Shown one piece after another: positions 36,881 through 44,071 of a DNA stretch of 46,522 nucleotides (positions are counted from its first letter, which is position 1; each line of letters starts with the position of its first letter). The notes beneath the pieces are model-generated. The model did no database searches and had not been told where the DNA came from. It worked only from the letters and a program-made list of their open reading frames with translations. Made by a program: the position numbers and the translations under genes. The DNA is from DATKJS01 sp964551995 (GTDB taxonomy: Bacteria; Acidobacteriota; Aminicenantia; Aminicenantales; Saccharicenantaceae), in contig CAZKFD010000024.1 in the NCBI GenBank assembly GCA_964551995.1, forward strand, positions 1 to 46,522, in the 5' to 3' direction.

Positions 36881-37682
36881 TGCCGCGTTCACGGAGAGGG
36901 TCCTCGAGAATTTCATCCGGGAGGAGGTCGCCAAATCCGGCTTCCGGAAGGCGCTCGTGGGCCTTTCGGGAGGGCTGGACTCGACGGTCTGCGCCTCTCT
37001 CGCCGCGCGCGCCCTGGGAGCCGGAAATGTCCTCTGCCTGATCATGCCTTACCGGGATTCGTTCCCGGATGAGATCCGCGACGCGCAGTGCCTCGGCCGC
37101 ATCCTGGGGATCCGGACCCGGACAATCGACATCGGCGCCCAGGTGGATGCCTACTTCGCCGCCCATCCGACGCGCAGCCGCGTCCTTCGGGGGAACAAAA
37201 TGGCCCGGGAGCGGATGTCGATCCTCTACGATTTCTCGGCCCGGGAGAAAGCCCTCGTCCTCGGTACAAGCAACAAGACCGAGCTTCTCATCGGCTACGG
37301 GACCGTTTACGGCGATCTGGCGTGCGGCATCAATCCCATGGGGGACCTCTACAAGACGCAGGTCCGCCAGCTCGCCGGGCACCTGGGCGTGCCGGGATTC
37401 ATCCTGAAGAAGACGCCCACGGCGGGGCTCTGGCTGGGCCAAACCGATGAACAGGAAATCGGCCTGCCCTACCCGGAGATCGACGAGATCCTCGAGGCCG
37501 TCGTGGAGCAGAGGAAATCCTCCGCGGCTCTGGCGGACGCGGCCTTCCGGAGGGAGACGGTTGATCGCGTCCTCCGGATGATCCGGAAATCGGAATTTAA
37601 AAGGAGGCTCCCGCCCGTCGCCAAACTCTCTACGAGGTCCGTCGGCCACGACTTCCTCTATCCGTACGACTGGGGGAAATAG
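36864..37682 (+). CDS. nadE: NAD synthetase (ammonia-using synthetase subunit)
   Basis: The 272-residue enzyme amidates deamido-NAD, the last step of NAD synthesis. The ATP-pyrophosphatase motif VGLSGGLDSTV lies near residue 35, with LVLGTSNKTELLIGYGTVYGD and NPMGDLYKTQVRQLA as further family blocks, and KKTPTAGLWLGQTDEQEIG near residue 190. It lacks an N-terminal nitrilase domain, which the overlapping upstream gene supplies. Start GTG 36864. rsmI begins 3 bases after its stop. Confidence 0.94.
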   Translation: MPLKINAAFTERVLENFIREEVAKSGFRKALVGLSGGLDSTVCASLAARALGAGNVLCLIMPYRDSFPDEIRDAQCLGRILGIRTRTIDIGAQVDAYFAAHPTRSRVLRGNKMARERMSILYDFSAREKALVLGTSNKTELLIGYGTVYGDLACGINPMGDLYKTQVRQLAGHLGVPGFILKKTPTAGLWLGQTDEQEIGLPYPEIDEILEAVVEQRKSSAALADAAFRRETVDRVLRMIRKSEFKRRLPPVAKLSTRSVGHDFLYPYDWGK

Positions 37683-37685
37683 TCC

Positions 37686-38387
37686 GTGGAAAGAGAATCC
37701 GGAGCGGGACGCCCCATCGGCCGCCTTTTCGTCGTCGCGACGCCCATCGGCAACCTCGAGGATATTACGCTCCGCGCTCTGCGCATCCTCAGCGAGGTCG
37801 AGGCCATCGCCTGCGAGGACACCCGGGAAACGGTCAAGGTCCTCGCCCGGCACGGGCTGCGGAAGCGCCTCATCAGCTATTTCCAGCCTCATGAGGGCCG
37901 GAAGCTCCCCGAGATCATCGGCCTCCTCAAGGCCGGGCGGGATGTCGCCCTGGTCTCGGACGCGGGCACGCCCGGAGTCTCCGACCCGGGCTTCCCCCTC
38001 ATCCGCGAAGCCCTGAGAGAGGGGATCGCAGTTATCCCCGTCCCCGGCGCATCGGCAGCGACGGCGGCCCTCTCCGCCTCGGGCCTGCCGACCCACCGGT
38101 TCCTCTTCGCCGGGTTTCCGCCGCCGAAAAAGGCCGGACTCCTCAAGCTCCTGGTCCTCCTCAAAGGCGAGCCGGGCACTCTGGTGTTTTACGTTCCGAC
38201 CCGCCGCCTGCCCGAGTTTCTTAAAGCGGCGCTCGAGACCTTGGGGGACCGGCGCGTCGTCATCGCCAGAGAGCTGACGAAGATTCACGAGGAATTCATC
38301 CGCGGGACGGCCGCGGAGCTCGTCGGTAAGCTGGGACCTGTTCGGCTTAAAGGGGAAGCCACAGTCCTGGTCGAGGGCTTAAAATAA
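37686..38387 (+). CDS. rsmI: 16S rRNA (cytidine-1402 2'-O)-methyltransferase RsmI
   Basis: The 233-residue tetrapyrrole-methylase-fold enzyme modifies C1402 in the ribosomal decoding centre with RsmH. LFVVATPIGNLEDITLRAL, IACEDTRETVKVL, VALVSDAGTPGVSDPG and VPGASAATAALSASGLP are the family blocks. It ends soon after IARELTKIHEEFIRG and GEATVLVEGL, without the C-terminal helical extension seen in E. coli (about 285 residues). GTG 37686, 3 bases after nadE, indicates one operon. Confidence 0.94.
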   Translation: MERESGAGRPIGRLFVVATPIGNLEDITLRALRILSEVEAIACEDTRETVKVLARHGLRKRLISYFQPHEGRKLPEIIGLLKAGRDVALVSDAGTPGVSDPGFPLIREALREGIAVIPVPGASAATAALSASGLPTHRFLFAGFPPPKKAGLLKLLVLLKGEPGTLVFYVPTRRLPEFLKAALETLGDRRVVIARELTKIHEEFIRGTAAELVGKLGPVRLKGEATVLVEGLK

Positions 38388-38436
38388 CATTTTGGCCACT
38401 GAAATGTGTAAAAAATGAAAATTTTATAAAAAATAC

Positions 38437-38465
38437 TTGACAATGAGATACTAATATATTATATA
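38437..38465 (+). promoter_or_regulatory. Strong promoter of hsp20
   Basis: Perfect TTGACA (38437-38442), 17 bases, TATATA (38460-38465), in a strikingly AT-rich pocket (about 38400-38490) within GC-rich DNA. No CIRCE-type inverted repeat is seen. Confidence 0.7.
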
Positions 38466-38501
38466 TATATCACACTAAAATAATTAACGCAGGAGGTTAT
38501 T

Positions 38502-38972
38502 ATGGCTATAGTCAGATGGGATCCCTTCAGGGACCTGGTGACTCTTCGGGAGAGAATGAACAGGCTTTTCGAGGACATGACCACCAGCCGGGGAGAGGAA
38601 AAGGATCTCGCCGCCGGGGCCTGGACGCCATCCGTCGACATCTATGAGACGGAAAACGAGGTGGTCCTGACCGCCGAGATTCCGGGAATCGAGGAGAAGG
38701 ACATCGAGATCAAGGTCGAGGACAACACCCTGACCCTCAAGGGCGAGAGGAAGTTCGAGAAGGAGACCAAGGAGGAAAATTATCACCGGATCGAGCGGGC
38801 CTACGGGTCGTTCTACCGGTCGTTTACGCTGCCTGCGTACGTCGACCAGGATAAGATCGAAGCGGAACACGAGAACGGCGTCCTGCGAATCCACATGCCC
38901 AAGAGGGCCGAGCTGAAGCCGAGAAAGGTCAAGATCCTCAAGCCGACGGTGCCCGACAAGAGCAAGAAATAG
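38502..38972 (+). CDS. Small heat shock protein, Hsp20/alpha-crystallin family
   Basis: The 156-residue ATP-independent chaperone has an N-terminal WDPFRDLVTLRERMNRLFED, an alpha-crystallin domain at about residues 42-140 (PSVDIYETENEVVLTAEIPG, EDNTLTLKGERKFE, the block ending in YGSFYRSFTLP, ENGVLRIHMPKRAE) and a short tail lacking a clear IxI oligomer motif other than VKIL. ATG 38502 follows AGGAGG. It is transcribed alone from a strong promoter and closed by a terminator, as expected for a stress-induced gene. Confidence 0.95.
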   Translation: MAIVRWDPFRDLVTLRERMNRLFEDMTTSRGEEKDLAAGAWTPSVDIYETENEVVLTAEIPGIEEKDIEIKVEDNTLTLKGERKFEKETKEENYHRIERAYGSFYRSFTLPAYVDQDKIEAEHENGVLRIHMPKRAELKPRKVKILKPTVPDKSKK

Positions 38973-38991
38973 GCCGGCGGATCTCCGGAGG

Positions 38992-39022
38992 AAAGGCGGC
39001 CTCCGCGGAGGCCGCCTTTTTT
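38992..39022. terminator. Bidirectional terminator between hsp20 and comF
   Basis: AAAGGCGGCCTCC and GGAGGCCGCCTTT are perfect 13-bp arms around GC, followed by more T. The A run on the left makes it work for both convergent units. Confidence 0.85.
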
Positions 39023-39764
39023 ATGCCTGGGCCAGGGTCAGGGCCCGAACCTCTCCGGCTCCGGCCCTCCGGAGCTCCAGGCTGCATTCCCTCAGTGTCG
39101 AGCCCGTGGTGAAGACATCGTCGACCAGGATAAGGATCTTCCCTTCGACCTTCCGGGCTCCTCGGACGTCATAGGCCCCACGCACGTTCTCTTCCCGGCC
39201 CCGGCTCTCCAGCGATGTTTGCGGCGGCGCATTCCGGGTCTTCACCAGACAGCTGCCCAGAACTTCCAGGCCGCTCGCCCGCGCCAGCTCCCCGGCCAGC
39301 AGCCGGGACTGGTTGAAGCCCCGTTGCCGTTCCCGCCTTCGGTGCAGGGGGACGGGCACGAGATAATCCGCGCCCTCCCAGAGGGCTTTGTCGTCCCCCA
39401 GGGATTCCCGGGCGTAGCGGCCCAAGGCCCCGCTCAGGGCCGAAACGCGACGGTACTTGAACAACAAGATGATATCCTTTAAGACGCCGTCATAGCGGCC
39501 GCAGGACCGGTGAACCGAAAACGGCGGCAGACGCTCGAGGCACTGTCCGCAGAGATGGGATTCGCCGGCCCCCTCAAGAAATCGCCCGCATCGCGGGCAG
39601 ATCGCTCCGCGGCGCGGGCTCAGCCGATCGAGGCATGACCGACAGACGATTCTCTCACCTGGACGTCCGAGTGCCCGTCCGCACAGGCGGCAAAACGAGG
39701 GGAAAAGGAGGAGCTCGATCGACCGGGCCAGGGCAGCCGCCCCGGCCCGCAGGGGCCTCGTCAC
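39021..39764 (-). CDS. comF: ComF family protein (phosphoribosyltransferase-like)
   Basis: The 247-residue protein has an N-terminal Cys cluster (SFCRLCGRALG, CRSCLDRL, ICPRCGRFL, LCGQCLERL) forming two zinc knuckles, then a type I PRTase fold ending in KILILVDDVFTTGSTLRECS, the PRPP loop. ComF helps single-stranded DNA handling during natural transformation; in non-competent bacteria its role is unclear. The start is set at GTG 39764, which overlaps the previous stop as GTGA; an ATG at 39809 would overlap it by 49 bases. Confidence 0.88.
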   Translation of the reverse strand: MTRPLRAGAAALARSIELLLFPSFCRLCGRALGRPGERIVCRSCLDRLSPRRGAICPRCGRFLEGAGESHLCGQCLERLPPFSVHRSCGRYDGVLKDIILLFKYRRVSALSGALGRYARESLGDDKALWEGADYLVPVPLHRRRERQRGFNQSRLLAGELARASGLEVLGSCLVKTRNAPPQTSLESRGREENVRGAYDVRGARKVEGKILILVDDVFTTGSTLRECSLELRRAGAGEVRALTLAQA

Positions 39765-40132
39765 AGGGACTTCGACTCTGCCTCGGCTTTCTCTTGGCAG
39801 TCGATGCAATAGGGGGTCCAGGGAAGGGCCTCGAGCCTCTTTCGTCCGATCTCCTGCTGGCAGAACTGGCAGATCCCGAATTCGTTCCGGTCGAGCCGCC
39901 GCAGCGCTTCGTCCACGAGAAGGAGCTGCTCTCTGTCGGCGTCCGAAAGGCTCAGGAGAAATTCCTTGGTATATGACGTTTCCGCCTTGTCGACAACATC
40001 CTGGGCGATATTGGTCTCCATCTCTTTGCTCTCGTTCGTCAGCTCGCTCAGCTTGCGGACGATGCTTTCCTTCTTCCGGAGAAGCAGCGCTCGGAATTCC
40101 CCACGTTCTTTCTTGTTCATTTTCTTGGCCAC
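39761..40132 (-). CDS. TraR/DksA-type zinc-finger protein
   Basis: The 123-residue protein has an N-terminal coiled coil (KKERGEFRALLLRKKESIVRK cut short here) and a C-terminal four-Cys zinc finger, CQFCQQEIG with YCIDCQEKAE, as in DksA. DksA-type proteins enter the RNA polymerase secondary channel and adjust rRNA and stress promoters with ppGpp. ATG 40132 follows GGGAG. It lies between rlmH (12 bases upstream) and comF (4-base overlap), so the three genes form one operon. Confidence 0.9.
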   Translation of the reverse strand: MAKKMNKKERGEFRALLLRKKESIVRKLSELTNESKEMETNIAQDVVDKAETSYTKEFLLSLSDADREQLLLVDEALRRLDRNEFGICQFCQQEIGRKRLEALPWTPYCIDCQEKAEAESKSL

Positions 40133-40144
40133 TTCGATACTCCC

Positions 40145-40612
40145 TTATTTGGCGTAGTGCCGGCCCCTGATGACACTCAAGGCCCTGTAAACCTGTTCCA
40201 GAAGGACGACCCGGCTGAGCTCGTGCGAGAAGGTCAGCCGTGAAAGGGACAGCCGCATATCGGCGCCCTCCACAAGCCTGTCGGCGAGGCCGAGGAATCC
40301 GCCGACGACGAAGGCCAGCGGCCGGCCCGGATCCCTCTCCAGGCCGCGGAAAAACCGGGCGAACTCTTGGGACGTCATCTCTTTCCCCTTATCAACGAGG
40401 CAGATACTATAAACACCTTTGAGGTGTTTTTCAATCCCCCGCGCCTCCCTTTCCTTGATTTTTTCCGCGAATCTCTCGGCGATGCCCCTGGCCTCGGCCG
40501 TCTCCACGATCTCTAGGGAGGCGAAGGCCCGGATCCGCCCCGAGTAGAACTCCTCGAGCGCCCTGAGTTCGGGCCTCTTGGTCCTCCCCGGCCAGAGAAA
40601 TTTGAGATGCAT
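40145..40612 (-). CDS. rlmH: 23S rRNA (pseudouridine-1915 N3)-methyltransferase RlmH
   Basis: The 155-residue SPOUT methyltransferase modifies helix 69 of 23S rRNA. MHLKFLWPGRT opens the protein; CLVDKGKEMTSQEFA, FVVGGFLGLADRL (SAM knot) and LEQVYRALSVIRGRHYAK at the end are the family blocks, the last two residues replacing the usual PYHK-type tail. Start ATG 40612 is preferred over an in-frame start at 40636. Confidence 0.94.
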   Translation of the reverse strand: MHLKFLWPGRTKRPELRALEEFYSGRIRAFASLEIVETAEARGIAERFAEKIKEREARGIEKHLKGVYSICLVDKGKEMTSQEFARFFRGLERDPGRPLAFVVGGFLGLADRLVEGADMRLSLSRLTFSHELSRVVLLEQVYRALSVIRGRHYAK

Positions 40613-40631
40613 CGCCCGAAAAACGCCCTCA

Positions 40632-40660
40632 CACAATAATGATTCGGAGGCCGGTTGTCA
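40632..40660 (-). promoter_or_regulatory. Promoter of rlmH-dksA-comF
   Basis: On the minus strand perfect TTGACA (40660-40655), 17 bases, TATTGT (40637-40632), 20 bases before ATG 40612. Confidence 0.6.
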
Positions 40661-40688
40661 ACTTCCGCCCCGCCTCCCGGCCCCCCGG

Positions 40689-41060
40689 TCAATAGTCGAT
40701 CCGGGGGGCATCCCCCCACAACTTCTCCAGGGAATAATAATCGCGCGTCTTCCGCGAAAACACATGAACGATGAAGGATCCGTAGTCGAGGAGGATCCAG
40801 TCTCCGGTTTCCCTGCCTTCGATGCTCAGGGGCCGGACGCCGGTCTTTTTCAACTCGACCTCGACGGCGTCGACGATGGCCGCGTTCTGCCGGGACGAAT
40901 TCCCGTGCATGAGGAGGAAGAAATCGGTGAACGAGGACAGCTCGCCGAGCTTGAGAATGCAGAGGCCCTCCGCCTTTTTGGCTTGGCAGGCCTCGACGGC
41001 CAGCTTGACGTCCCGCGGCAGACTCCGCTTGGTGAAACCCGCCTTTTTCTCTTGTCCCAT
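40689..41060 (-). CDS. rsfS: Ribosomal silencing factor RsfS
   Basis: The 123-residue protein binds L14 and blocks subunit joining during starvation. ILKLGELSSFTDFFLLMHGN, then SIEGRETGDWILLDYGSFIV and HVFSRKTRDYYSLEKLWGD are the family signature. ATG 41060 lies 5 bases after the nadD stop; a longer frame to 41348 is a shadow over nadD. Confidence 0.95.
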   Translation of the reverse strand: MGQEKKAGFTKRSLPRDVKLAVEACQAKKAEGLCILKLGELSSFTDFFLLMHGNSSRQNAAIVDAVEVELKKTGVRPLSIEGRETGDWILLDYGSFIVHVFSRKTRDYYSLEKLWGDAPRIDY

Positions 41061-41065
41061 GGCAC

Positions 41066-41725
41066 CTACCGACCCCGATAAAGATGATGGTCCCGGATAT
41101 AGTCCGCGACGGGCCCCGGGACAAGGCCCTCCAAGCTCCGTCCGTGCCGGGCCCGGTCCCGGACGTCGGTCGAGGAAATGTCCAGAGCCTCGAGCGGCAG
41201 CAGAAAAACACCGAAGCGGGAAAACAGGGCCTCGCCCGGCTCTTCCCCCTCGCCGATCATATGGATCCTGTCCCGGAGGCGGCCGCCGAGGACACCGGCC
41301 GCTGACTCCAGGCGACGGCCCGGACGGGTCATCACGATGAACAGGCATTCGGCCAGGACCTGCTCATATTCCCGCCAGGTTTCGATCTCCAGGAACGCGT
41401 CCGTCCCGAGGATGAAAAAGATCCAGGCCCCCGGATAGAGCTTCCGGATCTTCGCCAGCGTGAGGACGGAGTAGGACGTCTCTCGCGCGTCGACCTCGAC
41501 GCGCGAGGGGACGAGCCCGTCGCGTCCCCGGCAGGCCAGCTCCACCATGCGGAAACGGTCGTCCGCCGAGGCGATGTCCCCTGATTCCTTGTGCGGGGGG
41601 ATGTAAGAAGGGACGATCAAGACCTCCTGCAGGCGGAACGCCGTCCGCACGTCCTCGGCGGCCTTGATATGGCCCGAGTGGACGGGGTTGAACGTCCCCC
41701 CGAAAAGCCCGATCCTGTCCCTCAT
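41066..41725 (-). CDS. nadD: Nicotinate-nucleotide adenylyltransferase NadD
   Basis: The 219-residue enzyme makes deamido-NAD, the substrate of NadE found 4 kb away. The nucleotidyltransferase motif IGLFGGTFNPVHSGHIKAA is at the N-terminus, FILGTDAFLEIETW in the middle and LDISSTDVRDRARHG (the ISSTxIR-type motif) near the end. ATG 41725 overlaps the obgE stop in ATGA. Confidence 0.95.
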   Translation of the reverse strand: MRDRIGLFGGTFNPVHSGHIKAAEDVRTAFRLQEVLIVPSYIPPHKESGDIASADDRFRMVELACRGRDGLVPSRVEVDARETSYSVLTLAKIRKLYPGAWIFFILGTDAFLEIETWREYEQVLAECLFIVMTRPGRRLESAAGVLGGRLRDRIHMIGEGEEPGEALFSRFGVFLLPLEALDISSTDVRDRARHGRSLEGLVPGPVADYIRDHHLYRGR

Positions 41726-42750
41726 CCGCCTACGCCTCCGGCTTGACTCTCCAGGCCGGCCAGAGTCTCGGCCACGGCCCCGACGAGCGCTGCCAGCCCT
41801 TCCCCCCTGAGCGCCGAGACGGCGAAGAACGGGATCTTTTCCCTTTCCGCCAGGCCCTCGAGTTCTCTCAGACGCGACCTGTCCCGGCCGAGAAGATCGA
41901 TTTTGTTGGCCGCCAGGACGCGGGGCCGGCGGCCGAGTTCAGGACTGAAGGCGTCGAGTTCTCCCCGGACGACCTCGAAATCGCGGACCGGGTTCCGTCC
42001 CGTGAACGGCGACACGTCGACGATGTGGACGAGGACCTTGGTCCGCTCGATGTGACGGAGGAACTCGATCCCGAGGCCGTGGCCGAGATGGGCGCCCGCC
42101 ACGAGCCCGGGGATGTCGGCGACGACGAAGCTCCTGTCCGTCCCGGCATAAACGACACCTAGGTGGGGCGTCAGGGTCGTGAACGGATAATCCGCGATGA
42201 GCGGCTTGGCCGCGGAGATCTTGGAGATCAGCGTCGATTTCCCGACGTTGGGAAAGCCGACCAGCCCCACATCCGCGATCAGCTTAAGCTCGAGGTCGAG
42301 TTCCTTTTCCTCGCCCGGACGGCCGGGCTCCCACTCCCGGGGCGTCTGGTGCGTGGCCGTGGCATAGGAAGCGTTTCCGCGCCCGCCCTTGCCCCCCCGC
42401 GCGGCGAGGAAGGCCTGGCCGGCCCGGGTGAAATCAAACAGGATCTCGGCCCGACCCTTCTCCTTGACCACCGTCCCCACGGGCACGCCTAACCGGACAT
42501 CGGACCCGCGGCGGCCGGAGCGCAGGCTCCCCTCTCCGCGGGCGCCATTCCTGGCCCTGTGAACGGGATGGAAACGGAAATAAACGAGGGACTTGAGCCC
42601 CGCGTCCGAAACGAGATGGATGCTTCCCCCGTCGCCTCCGCGGCCTCCGTCCGGCCCTCCTTTAGGGACCCGGTATTCCCGCCGGAAGCTGACACAGCCG
42701 TCCCCACCCTTGCCGGCCTTCAGCGTGATATGGACTTGGTCAACAAACAA
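41722..42750 (-). CDS. obgE: GTPase ObgE/CgtA
   Basis: The 342-residue ribosome-assembly and stress GTPase has a Gly-rich Obg fold (FVDQVHITLKAGKGGDGCV, GGPDGGRGGDGGSI, AARGGKGGRGNASY) and a G domain with GFPNVGKSTLI, DIPGLVAGAH, NKIDLLGRD and SALRGEG. There is no C-terminal OCT domain. The start is TTG 42750 (MFVDQ, where the family starts); no ATG lies nearby and the ribosome site is weak, so synthesis may be limited. Confidence 0.95.
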   Translation of the reverse strand: MFVDQVHITLKAGKGGDGCVSFRREYRVPKGGPDGGRGGDGGSIHLVSDAGLKSLVYFRFHPVHRARNGARGEGSLRSGRRGSDVRLGVPVGTVVKEKGRAEILFDFTRAGQAFLAARGGKGGRGNASYATATHQTPREWEPGRPGEEKELDLELKLIADVGLVGFPNVGKSTLISKISAAKPLIADYPFTTLTPHLGVVYAGTDRSFVVADIPGLVAGAHLGHGLGIEFLRHIERTKVLVHIVDVSPFTGRNPVRDFEVVRGELDAFSPELGRRPRVLAANKIDLLGRDRSRLRELEGLAEREKIPFFAVSALRGEGLAALVGAVAETLAGLESQAGGVGG

Positions 42751-42830
42751 GGAAGAACCTGTCTCCGGAGGGAGGGATGATCAGGCGGCCGGGGATGAAA
42801 GGAGGAAATGCGGGCGCTTTGATGTCGACC

Positions 42831-43085
42831 TCAGACAGGAAGGATGGAGACCACCTTGTTCCCCTTGCCCCTGTCAACGAACCGGACGATCCCCGTGACC
42901 CGGGCGAAGAGCGTATCGTCCTTGCCGCGCCCGACGTTCAATCCGGGCTTGATCGGCGTTCCCCTCTGACGGACGAGGATCGAGCCCGCGTTGACCTTTT
43001 GCCCGCCGTAGCGCTTGACCCCGAGCCGCTTGCCGGAACTGTCCCTGCCGTTGCGGGCGCTTCCGCCTGCTTTCTTGTGCGCCAT
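42831..43085 (-). CDS. rpmA: 50S ribosomal protein L27
   Basis: 84 residues: AHKKAGGSARNGRDS at the start (the tail that reaches the peptidyl transferase centre), RQRGTPIKPGLNVGRGKDDT, and FVDRGKGNKVVSI. No N-terminal cleaved extension of the Firmicutes type is present. It is 3 bases after rplU. Confidence 0.97.
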   Translation of the reverse strand: MAHKKAGGSARNGRDSSGKRLGVKRYGGQKVNAGSILVRQRGTPIKPGLNVGRGKDDTLFARVTGIVRFVDRGKGNKVVSILPV

Positions 43086-43088
43086 GTT

Positions 43089-43670
43089 TTACTCCTTGCC
43101 CTTCTTCTTCGGCTTCGCGGCGGGCTTGGCGGCCGCTGTCTTCTTCCTGACCGCGCTCTTGGCCCTGGGGGCCGTTTTGACCCTGGCGGCCTCCTTGACC
43201 GGCTTCCTGGGCCTTGCCGCCGGCTTCTTCGCCTCAGCGGGGGCCTTCTTCTCCGGAGCTCGCGCCGCGGCCCCGGCCGGGGCTCCGGGCTCGGGCGCTT
43301 CGTGCCGGACGGGTGCCGGCGTTTTCGCGGGGGCTCCCTCGGCGGGCGCGGCGCTTCGATCCGGATAGATGCCGTCAACCCGGAGCTTCGTCAGCTGCTG
43401 CCTGTGCCCCCGGGTCTGGCGGAACTGTTTCCTTCGCTTCTTCTTGAAAACGACGATCTTATCGTCCTTGTAGTTTTCGATCACCTCGGCCAGGACCACC
43501 GCGTTCTCCAGGGCCGGGGCCCCGACCAGGATATTTTCGCCGTCTTCAATGAGGAGGACCCGACCGAGATGGATCTTCTGGCCGTTTGCGGCGTCGAGCT
43601 TTTCGACGGAGACAAGATCGCCCTCCTTGACGCGATATTGTTTTCCGCCGGTCTGGATCACTGCGTACAT
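43089..43670 (-). CDS. rplU: 50S ribosomal protein L21 with long basic C-terminal extension
   Basis: 193 residues. The first 103 match L21: YAVIQTGGKQYRVKEGD, VLLIEDGENILVGAP, then FKKKRRKQFRQTRGHRQQ and TKLRVDGIYP. The last 90 residues are a low-complexity Ala/Lys/Pro tail, for example KKTAAAKPAAKPKKKGKE, which resembles a histone H1-like tail. Start ATG 43670. It leads the operon rplU-rpmA-obgE-nadD-rsfS. Confidence 0.93.
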   Translation of the reverse strand: MYAVIQTGGKQYRVKEGDLVSVEKLDAANGQKIHLGRVLLIEDGENILVGAPALENAVVLAEVIENYKDDKIVVFKKKRRKQFRQTRGHRQQLTKLRVDGIYPDRSAAPAEGAPAKTPAPVRHEAPEPGAPAGAAARAPEKKAPAEAKKPAARPRKPVKEAARVKTAPRAKSAVRKKTAAAKPAAKPKKKGKE

Positions 43671-43708
43671 TTGGCCTACCCTTTTTGAGAGATAAAAATC
43701 AGTCGTCA

Positions 43709-43737
43709 AATTTAGCATACGGGGCGATTCCTGTCAA
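43709..43737 (-). promoter_or_regulatory. Promoter of the rplU-rpmA-obgE operon
   Basis: On the minus strand perfect TTGACA (43737-43732), 17 bases, TAAATT (43714-43709). Confidence 0.6.
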
Positions 43738-43810
43738 ATTCGCCGACCCGTGCCCCAGCGGGCCGAAGGCGCACCCCTGGGCTCATAAGCGGGATCCGCG
43801 GAGGGCCTCC

Positions 43811-43839
43811 TTGACAGGGGCCGGCCTTTTACCTACGCT
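43811..43839 (+). promoter_or_regulatory. Promoter of tRNA-Val
   Basis: Perfect TTGACA (43811-43816), 17 bases, TACGCT (43834-43839), 35 bases before the tRNA. Confidence 0.6.
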
Positions 43840-43873
43840 TAAAGCGCCGTTTCCCCATGAAACGGCGGCGGAT

Positions 43874-43948
43874 GGGCGGTTAGCTCAGCGGCAGAGTATC
43901 GGTCTTACAAACCGGGGGTCGCAGGTTCGAACCCTGCACCGCCCACCA
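43874..43948 (+). tRNA. tRNA-Val (TAC)
   Basis: A full 75-base cloverleaf: acceptor GGGCGGT with ACCGCCC, anticodon loop CTTACAA (TAC), T arm GTTCGAA, discriminator A and encoded CCA. The AT-rich DNA that follows (43949-44060) has no gene and could be the trace of an old integration. Confidence 0.95.
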
Positions 43949-44071
43949 AATTTACCCTTTATTTATCAATTACTTACCATGTTTTTCTGTTTTAGCCTGA
44001 GTTAGCCAGACTGAGCCATTTTAGGCGGTTTTGTCCTCAATTTGTCCACACGGACTGACGGTGGGGGTCTG

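Noticed and set aside
36837..38288. 483-codon minus-strand open frame opposite nadE and rsmI
   Set aside because: Spans two confirmed genes on the other strand and shows no domain.
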